64,000 nucleotides of DNA. Source: Cyclobacteriaceae bacterium (GTDB lineage Bacteria > Bacteroidota > Bacteroidia > Cytophagales > Cyclobacteriaceae). Positions 34,014-41,340 of this stretch are shown in pieces. Within the stretch, counting starts at the first letter, position 1. Every line of letters starts with the position of its first letter. The notes under the pieces were generated by a model, which did not search any database, was not told the origin of the DNA, and worked only from the letters and a program-made list of their open reading frames with translations. The position numbers and the translations under genes were made by a program. The stretch is taken from the NCBI GenBank assembly GCA_019638395.1, contig JAHBTX010000002.1, positions 62,001 through 126,000 of the forward strand, given 5' to 3'.

Positions 34014-35930
34014 CTATCGCAACAGGCCATGTGCAAATGAATAACTGGCCGTTTGATACCACGCAATGGCCTCGTTAACCAATTCCCGATCGGCTTTTGT
34101 TTTTACTTGATCATTGTTGCCAGATACCTGGAATGATTCCACTTTTAACTGGGGTGACAGGATGACCAGTTTATCACCTTTGATGAAACCAAGATTTTGG
34201 TACGTACTGATGAATGCCCTCTCGCGACCGGGTTCCAGTTTAAAAATATCGTACCCATAAAATTTACTTGAATACGAGAAGTTTAACAGCCCCAGGAGAG
34301 TTGGGCCCACATCTATCTGACTCATTAATCGATCCATTTTTCCGGGCTCAATGTTACCCGGTGAATAAATCAACATAGGAATATGATACTTACTAACAGG
34401 AAGTTCTGTCTTTCCAGCGCTGGAGGCGCAATGGTCGGCAACAATGATAAATAAGGTGTTACGAAACCAGCTCTTATGTGATGCCTCTTTGAGAAATTTC
34501 CCAATGGCATAATCGGTATATTTTACTGCACCGTCCCGGCTGGTATGTGAAGGTATGTCAATGCGCCCTTCAGGATAAGTATAGGGTCGATGATTTGACG
34601 TTGTCATAATGTGAGCGAAGACCGGTTTTTCAACCGAACTCTTATCGATCTCTGTCAAGGCCAATTCAAAAAGGTTTTCATCGGCTACTCCCCATACATT
34701 TTCATAGTCGATATCCTCATCATTTATTGCTGACCGGTCAACCACCGAGTACCCATTGTTGGCGAAGAAATAATTCATGTTATCAAAATAGCCGTATCCG
34801 CCATAGATGTATTTGCTTTCATATCCTTTCGCATTAAACACACTTCCAAGGGAAAAGAGATGCTCATTATTGGGTCGCCTCACGATGGATTGTCCCGGAG
34901 TAGGTGGCACACAGAGCGACAGCGCTTCCAGACCGCGAACCGTTCGGGTGCCTGTGGCATACAGGTTGGTAAACAGCAGGCTATGTTGTGTTAATGAGTC
35001 CAGAAAAGGAGTAATACCGTGATCGTTTCCAAAAGCAGCCATAAAATTAGCGCTGAAACTTTCCACGCTAATCAATACTACATTTAGCCTTTTCTCTTCA
35101 CCTGCATTAGCAATTGTTCGGTCGATTCCTTCCGGTTTCGAATTCGTGAATTTTGCTTCCTGAGTTTGGATCATCTTATGAAGCAGATAAAACGCTTTCT
35201 TGTTATCGATTCGTGCATAGAATTGATCATAGTCTAACTCATTATTGCGATAGGCCGCGAACAATTCGTAAAGCCCGTTGCCTGACAATTCATTTACGTA
35301 TGCGTTATCGCTAAAGCGATGTTGTTTGTTTGTAACGGACGAGGTGATCACGATTAGTACCAATAGGTAAATCCCGACTAATTTTGTTCGCTGTCTGAAG
35401 GGTAGCGCGAGAACGAGGGAACGATTAATCTGACTTTTGGCAAAAAAAAGAAACGATAACGAGATAATACCGATCGCCAGCATAATCCATTCAATAGGAT
35501 AGGATTGTTGAATGTTGCCGATTACCTCCGATGTATAGACCAGATAATCTACGGCAATAAAATTGAACCGCGTGTTAAACTCATCCCAAAAGAACCATTC
35601 TGCTACTGCATTGAAAAGTCCAAGAAAAGTGAATACAAAGAATATCCCATAGAGAATGTGTCTATGCCACACCTTTCGATAGAGTTTGCTCGGCAACAGC
35701 CAGAGATATAACACCACCGGTACGATGACGTAAGCAGCATTAAATAAATCATAGAAAAAACCAAACAGAAAAATGCCTGGTACATTGAGGACAGTAAAAT
35801 CAATTGATGAAGATGACTTTATGAGTAGCGCAATACGGGTAAGGGTAGAAATACCTACGGCAACAGATATCAGGAGCAAAACAAACCAGCCTCTGTTATC
35901 AGTCCTCTTAAATATCTGAAGAATCAACAT
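34014..35930 (-). CDS. LTA-synthase-like membrane sulfatase (phosphoethanolamine/phosphoglycerol transferase type)
   Basis: A 638-aa protein with five N-terminal transmembrane helices (residues 1-205) and a periplasmic alkaline-phosphatase-fold domain. Metal and catalytic residues: NVVLISVESFSANF (E binds metal), the catalytic Thr in ATGTRTVRGLEAL, and VADHCASSAGKTELPVSKYH (D and H). Homologues transfer phosphoglycerol or phosphoethanolamine onto envelope lipids or glycans. It is first in an operon with the response regulator and kinase (27-bp gap) and its promoter carries the cleanest copy of the box. Lipid A or glycan charge modification is the inferred role. Confidence 0.92.
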   Translation of the reverse strand: MLILQIFKRTDNRGWFVLLLISVAVGISTLTRIALLIKSSSSIDFTVLNVPGIFLFGFFYDLFNAAYVIVPVVLYLWLLPSKLYRKVWHRHILYGIFFVFTFLGLFNAVAEWFFWDEFNTRFNFIAVDYLVYTSEVIGNIQQSYPIEWIMLAIGIISLSFLFFAKSQINRSLVLALPFRQRTKLVGIYLLVLIVITSSVTNKQHRFSDNAYVNELSGNGLYELFAAYRNNELDYDQFYARIDNKKAFYLLHKMIQTQEAKFTNSKPEGIDRTIANAGEEKRLNVVLISVESFSANFMAAFGNDHGITPFLDSLTQHSLLFTNLYATGTRTVRGLEALSLCVPPTPGQSIVRRPNNEHLFSLGSVFNAKGYESKYIYGGYGYFDNMNYFFANNGYSVVDRSAINDEDIDYENVWGVADENLFELALTEIDKSSVEKPVFAHIMTTSNHRPYTYPEGRIDIPSHTSRDGAVKYTDYAIGKFLKEASHKSWFRNTLFIIVADHCASSAGKTELPVSKYHIPMLIYSPGNIEPGKMDRLMSQIDVGPTLLGLLNFSYSSKFYGYDIFKLEPGRERAFISTYQNLGFIKGDKLVILSPQLKVESFQVSGNNDQVKTKADRELVNEAIAWYQTASYSFAHGLLR

Positions 35931-35934
35931 GCCT

Positions 35935-35968
35935 CAAATGAACGCGGTGATTCTGGAGGAATTCTGGA
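35935..35968 (-). promoter_or_regulatory. Response-regulator box plus -7 element, sulfatase/two-component operon promoter
   Basis: Sense strand: TCCAGAA, TTCC, TCCAGAA (two perfect half-sites 11 bp apart), 8-base gap TCACCGCG, then TTCATTTG. Only 4 bases lie between the -7 element and the ATG at 35930, so the message is probably leaderless. It would make the operon self-regulating. Confidence 0.72.
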
Positions 35969-36150
35969 ACGGAGAAAACGTAAATAACCGCTCAAAGAAT
36001 GTTCTGTGAACGCACGGAGGCTTCGCGCAAGGCTTGCAGATTCTCCATTTTCTGATCCTGCTTTACCTTATTCAACGACCATTTTTATGGAGTTTCCTAT
36101 GAATCAACAATTTCTTCGTCAAGAACATTTTAGATTTCTTTCTAATATAT

Positions 36151-36170
36151 CGTAATATTGCGTTATTACG
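36151..36170. promoter_or_regulatory. ArsR-type operator, DUF4468 promoter
   Basis: Inverted repeat CGTAATA (36151-36157) and TATTACG (36164-36170) around TTGCGT. It overlaps a -7-like element TAATATTG (36153-36160). The 12-mer CGTAATATTGCG recurs at 36745 just before arsR. ATG follows 13 bases downstream. Confidence 0.7.
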
Positions 36171-36183
36171 TTGAAGATTTTTT

Positions 36184-36642
36184 ATGACTTACTGCAGACT
36201 CATTTTTCTTAGCGGAATTCTAATCATTTACGGGCAAACGGGATTCACGCAAACCACCAACTGGAATCTGGTTGGCGGAAAAGCAATTGCAGAGAAGAAG
36301 CTGACGATTGCTGGTAAAAGCCAAAATGATATTTATAGGGAAATCTATCGTTGGCTGATCAAGGTTTACAAAGACCCCGAAGATATTCTGAAAGCGCGAT
36401 TGGATGATGAATATTTACGTGGTGTGGGTTACTACTCTAATTGTGTGAAGTTTGGCGCATTGTCAAATGCTAGTTTACAATACAGCTTTTCATTTGAGAT
36501 TAAAAACGAGGAGGTAATCTTTAAAATCTTTGATGCCTTTCTTATCTACTCCTACTCCGAGGTGGATGATGGAATTTATCCGATAGAAGATTACATTTTT
36601 GCTAAAAAGCCTAAAAAAAAAACTCGGAAAAAAGATGACTGA
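36184..36642 (+). CDS. DUF4468-like secreted protein
   Basis: A 152-aa protein with a signal peptide (about residues 1-23, ending GFTQ). The mature part reads like DUF4468: SQNDIYREIYRWLIKVYKDP, then SNCVKFGALSNASLQYSFSFEIKNEEVIFKI as beta strands, ending with a basic tail KKPKKKTRKKDD. DUF4468 is a TBP-like domain with unknown function. An ArsR-operator-like inverted repeat lies 13 bases upstream, so it probably belongs to the arsenic regulon even though a 116-bp gap separates it from arsR. Confidence 0.72.
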   Translation: MTYCRLIFLSGILIIYGQTGFTQTTNWNLVGGKAIAEKKLTIAGKSQNDIYREIYRWLIKVYKDPEDILKARLDDEYLRGVGYYSNCVKFGALSNASLQYSFSFEIKNEEVIFKIFDAFLIYSYSEVDDGIYPIEDYIFAKKPKKKTRKKDD

Positions 36643-36744
36643 GTTGATATTGGCCTCCATAACAGATTTTTCAGATTCAATGTTCCTGGCACTTGAAAAT
36701 CATCTTGCTTCCAATAAGTAGCTTGTGATATTGTAAACGTTTAT

Positions 36745-36760
36745 CGTAATATTGCGCTAT
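36745..36760. promoter_or_regulatory. ArsR-type operator overlapping the arsR start
   Basis: CGTAATATTGCGCTAT, sharing 15 identical bases (TATCGTAATATTGCG) with the site at 36151. It contains TAATATTG 4 bases before the arsR ATG, so a bound repressor would cover both the -7 element and the start codon. Confidence 0.65.
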
Positions 36761-37088
36761 GGGAATAACAAAATCAGCACTATTCAAAAAGCGCCAGAAT
36801 AAGGTAGCTACGCTTGCTAAAGCATTCGACCACCCGGCAAGAGTCGCCATTCTTGAATACATATTGGAGAACAAGACCTGCATTTGCAACGACCTAGTGG
36901 ATGTACTACCCTTGTCGCAATCTACCATTACCCAGCATCTAAAAGAATTGAAGCAAATCGGCATTATTAAAGGTGAAGTAGAAGGCCCCAAGGTCAATTA
37001 CTGTATCGATGAAAATGTGTGGGAAGAAGCTAAAGATATATTCATCAATATGTTCTCCAAGTTTGTTCCCAAGAACGATTGTTGCTAA
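36759..37088 (+). CDS. arsR: ArsR/SmtB-family arsenite-responsive repressor
   Basis: A 109-aa winged-helix repressor. The metalloid site is ENKTCICNDLVDVLPLSQ with C41 and C43 in the alpha-3 helix region, as in ArsR of the CxC type; the recognition helix is QSTITQHLKELKQIG. Additional Cys at 82, 108 and 109 (C-terminal NDCC) may complete a third ligand. It is followed after 43 bp by the metallophosphoesterase and has its own operator. Arsenite or antimonite release of repression is inferred from the motif. Confidence 0.92.
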   Translation: MGITKSALFKKRQNKVATLAKAFDHPARVAILEYILENKTCICNDLVDVLPLSQSTITQHLKELKQIGIIKGEVEGPKVNYCIDENVWEEAKDIFINMFSKFVPKNDCC

Positions 37089-37108
37089 TTTTTTTTAGAC
37101 ACACCTAA

Positions 37109-37119
37109 CGTAATATTAC
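37109..37119. promoter_or_regulatory. ArsR-type operator before the metallophosphoesterase gene
   Basis: CGTAATATTAC, including the perfect 10-bp palindrome GTAATATTAC (37110-37119). It shares CGTAATATT with the two other sites and lies 12 bases before the ATG at 37132. Confidence 0.58.
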
Positions 37120-37131
37120 AATATAACAATT

Positions 37132-37896
37132 ATGAAAATTGCTCTTTTCAGCGACATTCACGCCAACCTTCCAGCATTGGAAGCATTCTTCAAAGACCTG
37201 GATAATCGTAAACCCGATGCAACTTATTGCCTGGGCGACTTGGTCGGATACAACATTTGGCCGAACGAAGTAATCAATGAAATTCGGAAGCGTAATATCC
37301 CAACGATAGAAGGCAACTACGATCAGGGCGTAGGTAGAACTGGTGATGATTGTGGATGCGCTTACAAAACTGATCTCGACAAATCTAATGGTGAGCAGTC
37401 GATAGCTTACACGAATAGCGTTGTAAAACCGGATGAGCGAAAGTACCTGCGAACTCTTCCTTCCCATATTCGCCTGGAGTATCAACCAAATAAAGAGAAA
37501 TTTAATTTGCTGATGGTTCATGGAAGTCCGCGTAAAATCAATGAATATCTTTTTGTTGACCGCGAAGAAAAAAGCATGCTTCGAATAATGGAGCAAGCTG
37601 ATGCGCATATCATGCTTTTCGGTCATACGCATAAACCCTATCACAGAATTCTTAAAGACGAAAAAGGAAATTTCCGTCACGCTATTAACATCGGCTCTGT
37701 TGGAAAACCAAAGGATGGCGATCCCAGAGGTTGTTATGTCTTATTAACTCTTGACGAGACTTTTTCACTGAGTAAATCGGATTCTTTCAAAGTAGAATTT
37801 GTTCGTTTCGAATACGATGTGGAAAAAGCTGCCAAGGCTGTTGAAGATAGCCCTCTCCCGAATGACTTTGCCGATATGCTGAGAAAAGGTGTATAA
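37132..37896 (+). CDS. Arsenic-cluster metallophosphoesterase
   Basis: A 254-aa cytosolic calcineurin-like phosphoesterase. Metal ligands: D8 and H10 (FSDIHAN), D36 (LGDLVGY), N62 (EGNYD), H130 (MVHGSP), H165 and H167 (FGHTHKP). An insertion GRTGDDCGCAYKTDLDK carries C74 and C76, a CxC that could bind As(III). Phosphoesterases of the YfcE type occur in ars clusters of other bacteria, but the substrate is not known. The gene is preceded by an ArsR-like operator and followed after 18 bp by the H-protein gene. Confidence 0.9.
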   Translation: MKIALFSDIHANLPALEAFFKDLDNRKPDATYCLGDLVGYNIWPNEVINEIRKRNIPTIEGNYDQGVGRTGDDCGCAYKTDLDKSNGEQSIAYTNSVVKPDERKYLRTLPSHIRLEYQPNKEKFNLLMVHGSPRKINEYLFVDREEKSMLRIMEQADAHIMLFGHTHKPYHRILKDEKGNFRHAINIGSVGKPKDGDPRGCYVLLTLDETFSLSKSDSFKVEFVRFEYDVEKAAKAVEDSPLPNDFADMLRKGV

Positions 37897-37914
37897 AGAA
37901 ACTTAAATCTATTT

Positions 37915-38295
37915 ATGAACTTTCCTGAAAACATAAAGTATTCAAAGGAGCACACCTGGGTATCCATTGAAGGGAATATAGGAACAATAGGAATAACAGA
38001 ATTCGCACAAAGCGAGCTGGGTGAAATTGTTTACGTGGATATGCCGAGAGTCGGCCAATCCTTTAAGAAAGATGAAGTATTCGGGTCTGTTGAGGCCGTA
38101 AAAACTACGAGCGATCTGATTATACCCGTAAGTGGCATTGTGAAAGAAATAAATTCGAACGTTGTCAAAGATCCTTCACCTGTAAATTCTGATTCCTATA
38201 AAGACGGCTGGTTAATCAAGATAGAAATTAGCGATCTCAATGAAGTAACTGGTTTGCTGTCATCATCCGGGTATAAAGATTTAACCGGTAACTGA
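37915..38295 (+). CDS. gcvH: Glycine cleavage system H protein in an arsenic cluster
   Basis: A 126-aa lipoyl carrier protein. The fold is complete: IKYSKEHTWVSIEGNIGTIG at the start, ELGEIVYVDMPRVGQ, the lipoylation site VFGSVEAVKTTSDLIIPVSG with K63, and the C-terminal PSPVNSDSYKDGWLIKIE. No gcvT, gcvP or lipoate-protein ligase gene adjoins it. It sits between a metallophosphoesterase (18 bp) and a DUF2490 gene (1 bp) under ArsR-type control. Dihydrolipoyl groups bind As(III) tightly, so an As-binding carrier or a spare copy of the target is conceivable; this is inference. Confidence 0.92.
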   Translation: MNFPENIKYSKEHTWVSIEGNIGTIGITEFAQSELGEIVYVDMPRVGQSFKKDEVFGSVEAVKTTSDLIIPVSGIVKEINSNVVKDPSPVNSDSYKDGWLIKIEISDLNEVTGLLSSSGYKDLTGN

Positions 38296-38296
38296 A

Positions 38297-39025
38297 GTGA
38301 AAGTACCCTCGCTAGTAATTGTCTGCATCCTATTCGCTGGTGGAGTAGCATCGGCACAAAACCTAAATCATTTCGGGGTATTTCCGGTAATCGATCATAG
38401 CGGCCTGCTATCTGACAAATGGAATTACAGCCTTTATTACTTCGGAGCTTTCAATCTTGTCAATGATAAAACTTCCGAATCGCCCGACATGTCTGGCTTT
38501 TTTATTTTTTACTCAGAAACGGCAATGACGTATTCTCTCAACAAGAATCTCTCGTTCACGGGAGCTTATGTATATGAACGACAGCGCCCGCTTGATAAAG
38601 ATTATTACAGGAACGAAAACCGCTTCTATATTCAAACCATGTTAAAGTCAAACATCGGAAAGTTCGAACTACGGAACAGGCTCCGGTATGACGGTAGATT
38701 TATACAAGACAGAGAAACCAATGAAACGCCATATACCTCAAGACTTCGCTACCTGATTGGTGTAACGGTTCCATTAGGCAGTGAAAAATTCTACTTCAAT
38801 GCATCAAATGAAATGTTCTTTAATACATACAATGATGCGGAAGTGGTTTATGGCGAAAACTGGGCCTATGCTGGAGTTGGTTTACGCACAAAGAAGGCTG
38901 GTACATTTGAGTTAGGTCCTTTCTATATGTTCTGGGTTGCTAACAAGGAAAGAGACCTTTTTAATTTCTATTACATTCAACTTTCCTGGATAACCAAAGT
39001 GGACTTTAGAAAAACTGATTTATGA
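38297..39025 (+). CDS. DUF2490 family outer-membrane protein
   Basis: A 242-aa secreted protein starting with GTG one base after the H-protein stop. Signal peptide ends ASAQ (about residue 21). Alternating hydrophobic/polar strands with many aromatic residues (SDKWNYSLYYFGAFNLVN, NENRFYIQTMLKSNIGKFEL, shortened) and the ELRNRLRYDGRF motif fit DUF2490, a probable 12-strand outer-membrane barrel. It overlaps the aquaporin gene by 4 bp. It may be the outer-membrane exit for the cluster; inferred from position. Confidence 0.83.
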   Translation: MKVPSLVIVCILFAGGVASAQNLNHFGVFPVIDHSGLLSDKWNYSLYYFGAFNLVNDKTSESPDMSGFFIFYSETAMTYSLNKNLSFTGAYVYERQRPLDKDYYRNENRFYIQTMLKSNIGKFELRNRLRYDGRFIQDRETNETPYTSRLRYLIGVTVPLGSEKFYFNASNEMFFNTYNDAEVVYGENWAYAGVGLRTKKAGTFELGPFYMFWVANKERDLFNFYYIQLSWITKVDFRKTDL

Positions 39026-39666
39026 AAAAATACTTAGCCGAAGTTATTGGCACGTTCGCACTTGTCTTCTGCGGAACAGGAGCTATTATTATCAATCAGG
39101 AAGCAGCCGGAGTCATCACGCATCCCGGAATTGCATTTACTTTTGGTTTGATCGTTATGGTGATGATCTATGCTCTTGGCCCGGTGTCGGGCGCTCATTT
39201 GAATCCTGCTGTTACAATTGCTTTCACTGTTGCAAAGAGATACCCCATTAAAGAAGTTATTCCATATATATTGAGTCAGACTGCCGGTGCTTTTTTAGCG
39301 AGTGGCACTCTTTACCTTCTATTTCCAGCTAATCAGTTTTTAGGCTCAACGCTACCAGCAGGTTCGGAGATGCAATCATTTGTTCTTGAACTAATACTCA
39401 CATTCTTTCTCATGCTTGTAATTATCCATGTGGCTACTGGCTCAAAAGAGCAAGGTATGTTTGCAGGACTTGCCATTGGAAGCACGGTTTTACTAGAGGC
39501 AATGTTTGCAGGGCCAATTTGTGGAGCATCAATGAACCCCGCCCGATCACTCGCCCCTGCCTTGGTGTCGGGGCATCTTGAACACCTCTGGATATATTTG
39601 ACGGCTCCCGTAGCGGGAGCGGTGCTTGGAATAATGGTCTGGAATATTTTAAAGGAAAAAAGTTAA
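39022..39666 (+). CDS. Aquaporin/MIP-family channel, likely arsenite channel
   Basis: A 214-aa six-helix channel with two NPA boxes: HLNPAVTIAF in loop B and SMNPARSLAP in loop E. Start MKKYLAEVIGTFALVFCGTG is typical of the family. Aquaglyceroporin-like channels such as AqpS of Sinorhizobium move As(III) down its gradient, and the ArsR-controlled context supports that here. No active arsenite pump is visible in the cluster, so passive efflux through this channel could be the only exit. Overlaps DUF2490 by 4 bp. Confidence 0.92.
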   Translation: MKKYLAEVIGTFALVFCGTGAIIINQEAAGVITHPGIAFTFGLIVMVMIYALGPVSGAHLNPAVTIAFTVAKRYPIKEVIPYILSQTAGAFLASGTLYLLFPANQFLGSTLPAGSEMQSFVLELILTFFLMLVIIHVATGSKEQGMFAGLAIGSTVLLEAMFAGPICGASMNPARSLAPALVSGHLEHLWIYLTAPVAGAVLGIMVWNILKEKS

Positions 39667-39670
39667 GGAA

Positions 39671-40735
39671 ATGATTCCGTTTGATGTGATCGTTATCGGA
39701 GGAGGACAGAGCGGCCTTGCGATGGGATACTACCTAAGAAGGTCAGGGCTGTCTTACATTATTCTTGACAATCAGAAAGAACCTGGTGGGGCTTGGCTGC
39801 ACACATGGAAATCACTCAGGCTATTTTCTCCAGCCCAATGGAGTTCATTGCCAGGTATGATCATGACTGGAGGAAGTGACTACTACCCAACTCGTGACGT
39901 TACTATTGAATATCTTAAATTTTACGAGGAGAAATATAAACTTTCCGTAAAACGGCCAGTAGAAGTGAGGAACGTGCAAAGACGTGATGATATTTTTATG
40001 CTTGAAACTTCGGAAGGTGATTACCATTCGAAAGCTGTAGTAAGCACTACAGGTTCTTTTGACAATCCTTACACTCCGAAATTTGAAGGAGTTGAATTAT
40101 TCAAAGGCCAGGTTGTGCATTCAAGCAAATATCAAACGCCAGAAGAATTTGCTGACAAGCGAGTCGCCATTGTGGGTGAAGGTAATTCAGGCGCTCAGAT
40201 TTTAGCAGAGGTATCGAAAATAACCGGCACAATTTGGATCACTCAAAAGGAGCCGCGATTCCTGCCCGATCATATTGACGGTCGCTACCTGTTTGATGCC
40301 GCTACACAAATGTATGAAGCACAGCAAATGGGCAAGCAATACAAACCTCCATCGTTAGGTGACATTGTAATGGTTGATTCTGTGAAAGAAGCAAGGAGCA
40401 GAAAAGTACTGAAGAGTTTGAGACCTTTTGAGAGATTCACGGAAGATAGTTTGGTCTGGGCCGATGGCCACGAGGAAAAGATTGATGTTGTAATTTTCTG
40501 CACTGGATTTAAGTCAGCACTGCAACACCTTAAGCCACTCCAAGTAATCAATTCCGAAGGCCGGGTTGATACAGACGGCACCAGAGCAAAAGATGTTGAA
40601 GGGCTTTGGCTGGTGGGCTATGGCAACTGGACTGGTTTTGCGTCTGCTACCCTAATTGGTGTTGGCCGAAGTGCCAAACAAACGGTTGAGCAGATAATTG
40701 ATTTTCTAGCGAAGAAAAAAGAACCAGCAATTTGA
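39671..40735 (+). CDS. arsO: ArsO-type flavin-dependent monooxygenase
   Basis: A 354-aa flavoprotein. FAD-binding GGGQSGLAMGYYLRRSG at residues 10-26 with GGAWLHTWKSLRLFSP, NAD(P)-binding GEGNSGAQILAEV near 170, and the ATG-like FCTGFKSALQHL near 275. The closing motif is GLWLVGYGNWTGFASATLIG. This pattern matches ArsO, a predicted monooxygenase of ars operons whose reaction is still unclear. It follows the aquaporin by 4 bp. Confidence 0.88.
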   Translation: MIPFDVIVIGGGQSGLAMGYYLRRSGLSYIILDNQKEPGGAWLHTWKSLRLFSPAQWSSLPGMIMTGGSDYYPTRDVTIEYLKFYEEKYKLSVKRPVEVRNVQRRDDIFMLETSEGDYHSKAVVSTTGSFDNPYTPKFEGVELFKGQVVHSSKYQTPEEFADKRVAIVGEGNSGAQILAEVSKITGTIWITQKEPRFLPDHIDGRYLFDAATQMYEAQQMGKQYKPPSLGDIVMVDSVKEARSRKVLKSLRPFERFTEDSLVWADGHEEKIDVVIFCTGFKSALQHLKPLQVINSEGRVDTDGTRAKDVEGLWLVGYGNWTGFASATLIGVGRSAKQTVEQIIDFLAKKKEPAI

Positions 40736-40753
40736 CAGTACCTTTGTTTCAAC

Positions 40754-41272
40754 ATGGAAGAAACAACTGATATACTTGGAATACCCGTTCCATCAACAGA
40801 TAGGGTCTTTCTCGCTTTTATCGTTGTTCACATTTTTATCTCTCTACTATGCGTGATTAGCGGACTACTTGCAATGCTCTCCGAGAAAGGAGGAAAAAGA
40901 CATTCCATTTATGGTAAAGTTTATTTCTGGAGTATGCTCTCAGCTTTCACAACGGTCATTATTCTTTCTATTATGCGGTGGCCACACAATATCCACCTGT
41001 TAAGTATCGGGATTATTGCAACGTCATGTTCATCCTTGGGCTATCGGTTAGCCAAAATCCGAAAGGGGAGTTGGACTCGGCTCCATACAGTTTTAATGGG
41101 ATTGTCTTATGTTTTCCTGCTCACCGGATTTTATGTGGACAATGGAAAGAATCTTCCGTTTTGGAAATTGTTTCCACAATGGTTCTTTTGGGTCTTTCCA
41201 GCCGCAGTCGGAATTCCGATTATTTTGAGAGTGCTCAAAACGCATTATTTAAACAGGATAGGATCAAAATAG
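40754..41272 (+). CDS. DUF2306-like membrane protein
   Basis: A 172-aa integral membrane protein with about five helices. A conserved HSIYGKVYFWSML segment and a SWTRLHTVLMGLSYVFLLTGFYVDNGKN-type segment (quoted short: RLHTVLMGLSYVFLLTG) resemble DUF2306. Histidines within helices (FLAFIVVHIF, GGKRHSIYG, LHTVL) recall heme- or metal-binding membrane proteins. It lies 18 bp after arsO, so it may still belong to the ars transcript. Function unknown. Confidence 0.7.
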   Translation: MEETTDILGIPVPSTDRVFLAFIVVHIFISLLCVISGLLAMLSEKGGKRHSIYGKVYFWSMLSAFTTVIILSIMRWPHNIHLLSIGIIATSCSSLGYRLAKIRKGSWTRLHTVLMGLSYVFLLTGFYVDNGKNLPFWKLFPQWFFWVFPAAVGIPIILRVLKTHYLNRIGSK

Positions 41273-41310
41273 CTGAAACTCATTTTAATTACGATAAGAA
41301 ATTTCAGCTA

Positions 41311-41336
41311 TTGAGTAGTTTTCGGTGTTATCTTTG
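41311..41336 (+). promoter_or_regulatory. Promoter of DUF6660 copy 2 (TTG-N15-TATCTTTG)
   Basis: TTG at 41311-41313, 15-base spacer, TATCTTTG at 41329-41336, then 4 bases (TATT) and a GTG start. Spacings are identical to those before DUF6660 copy 1. Confidence 0.62.
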
Positions 41337-41340
41337 TATT

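Noticed and set aside
35985-36110. Small open frames in the gap between the sulfatase and DUF4468 genes
   Set aside because: All under 20 codons and without a leader or motif.
37105-37680. 191-codon minus-strand open frame
   Set aside because: Antisense to the metallophosphoesterase with all catalytic residues intact; no recognisable motif.
40978-41340. Possible long N-terminal extension of DUF6660 copy 2
   Set aside because: Overlaps the preceding membrane protein gene out of frame and the GTG at 41341 has a promoter and a hydrophobic leader.
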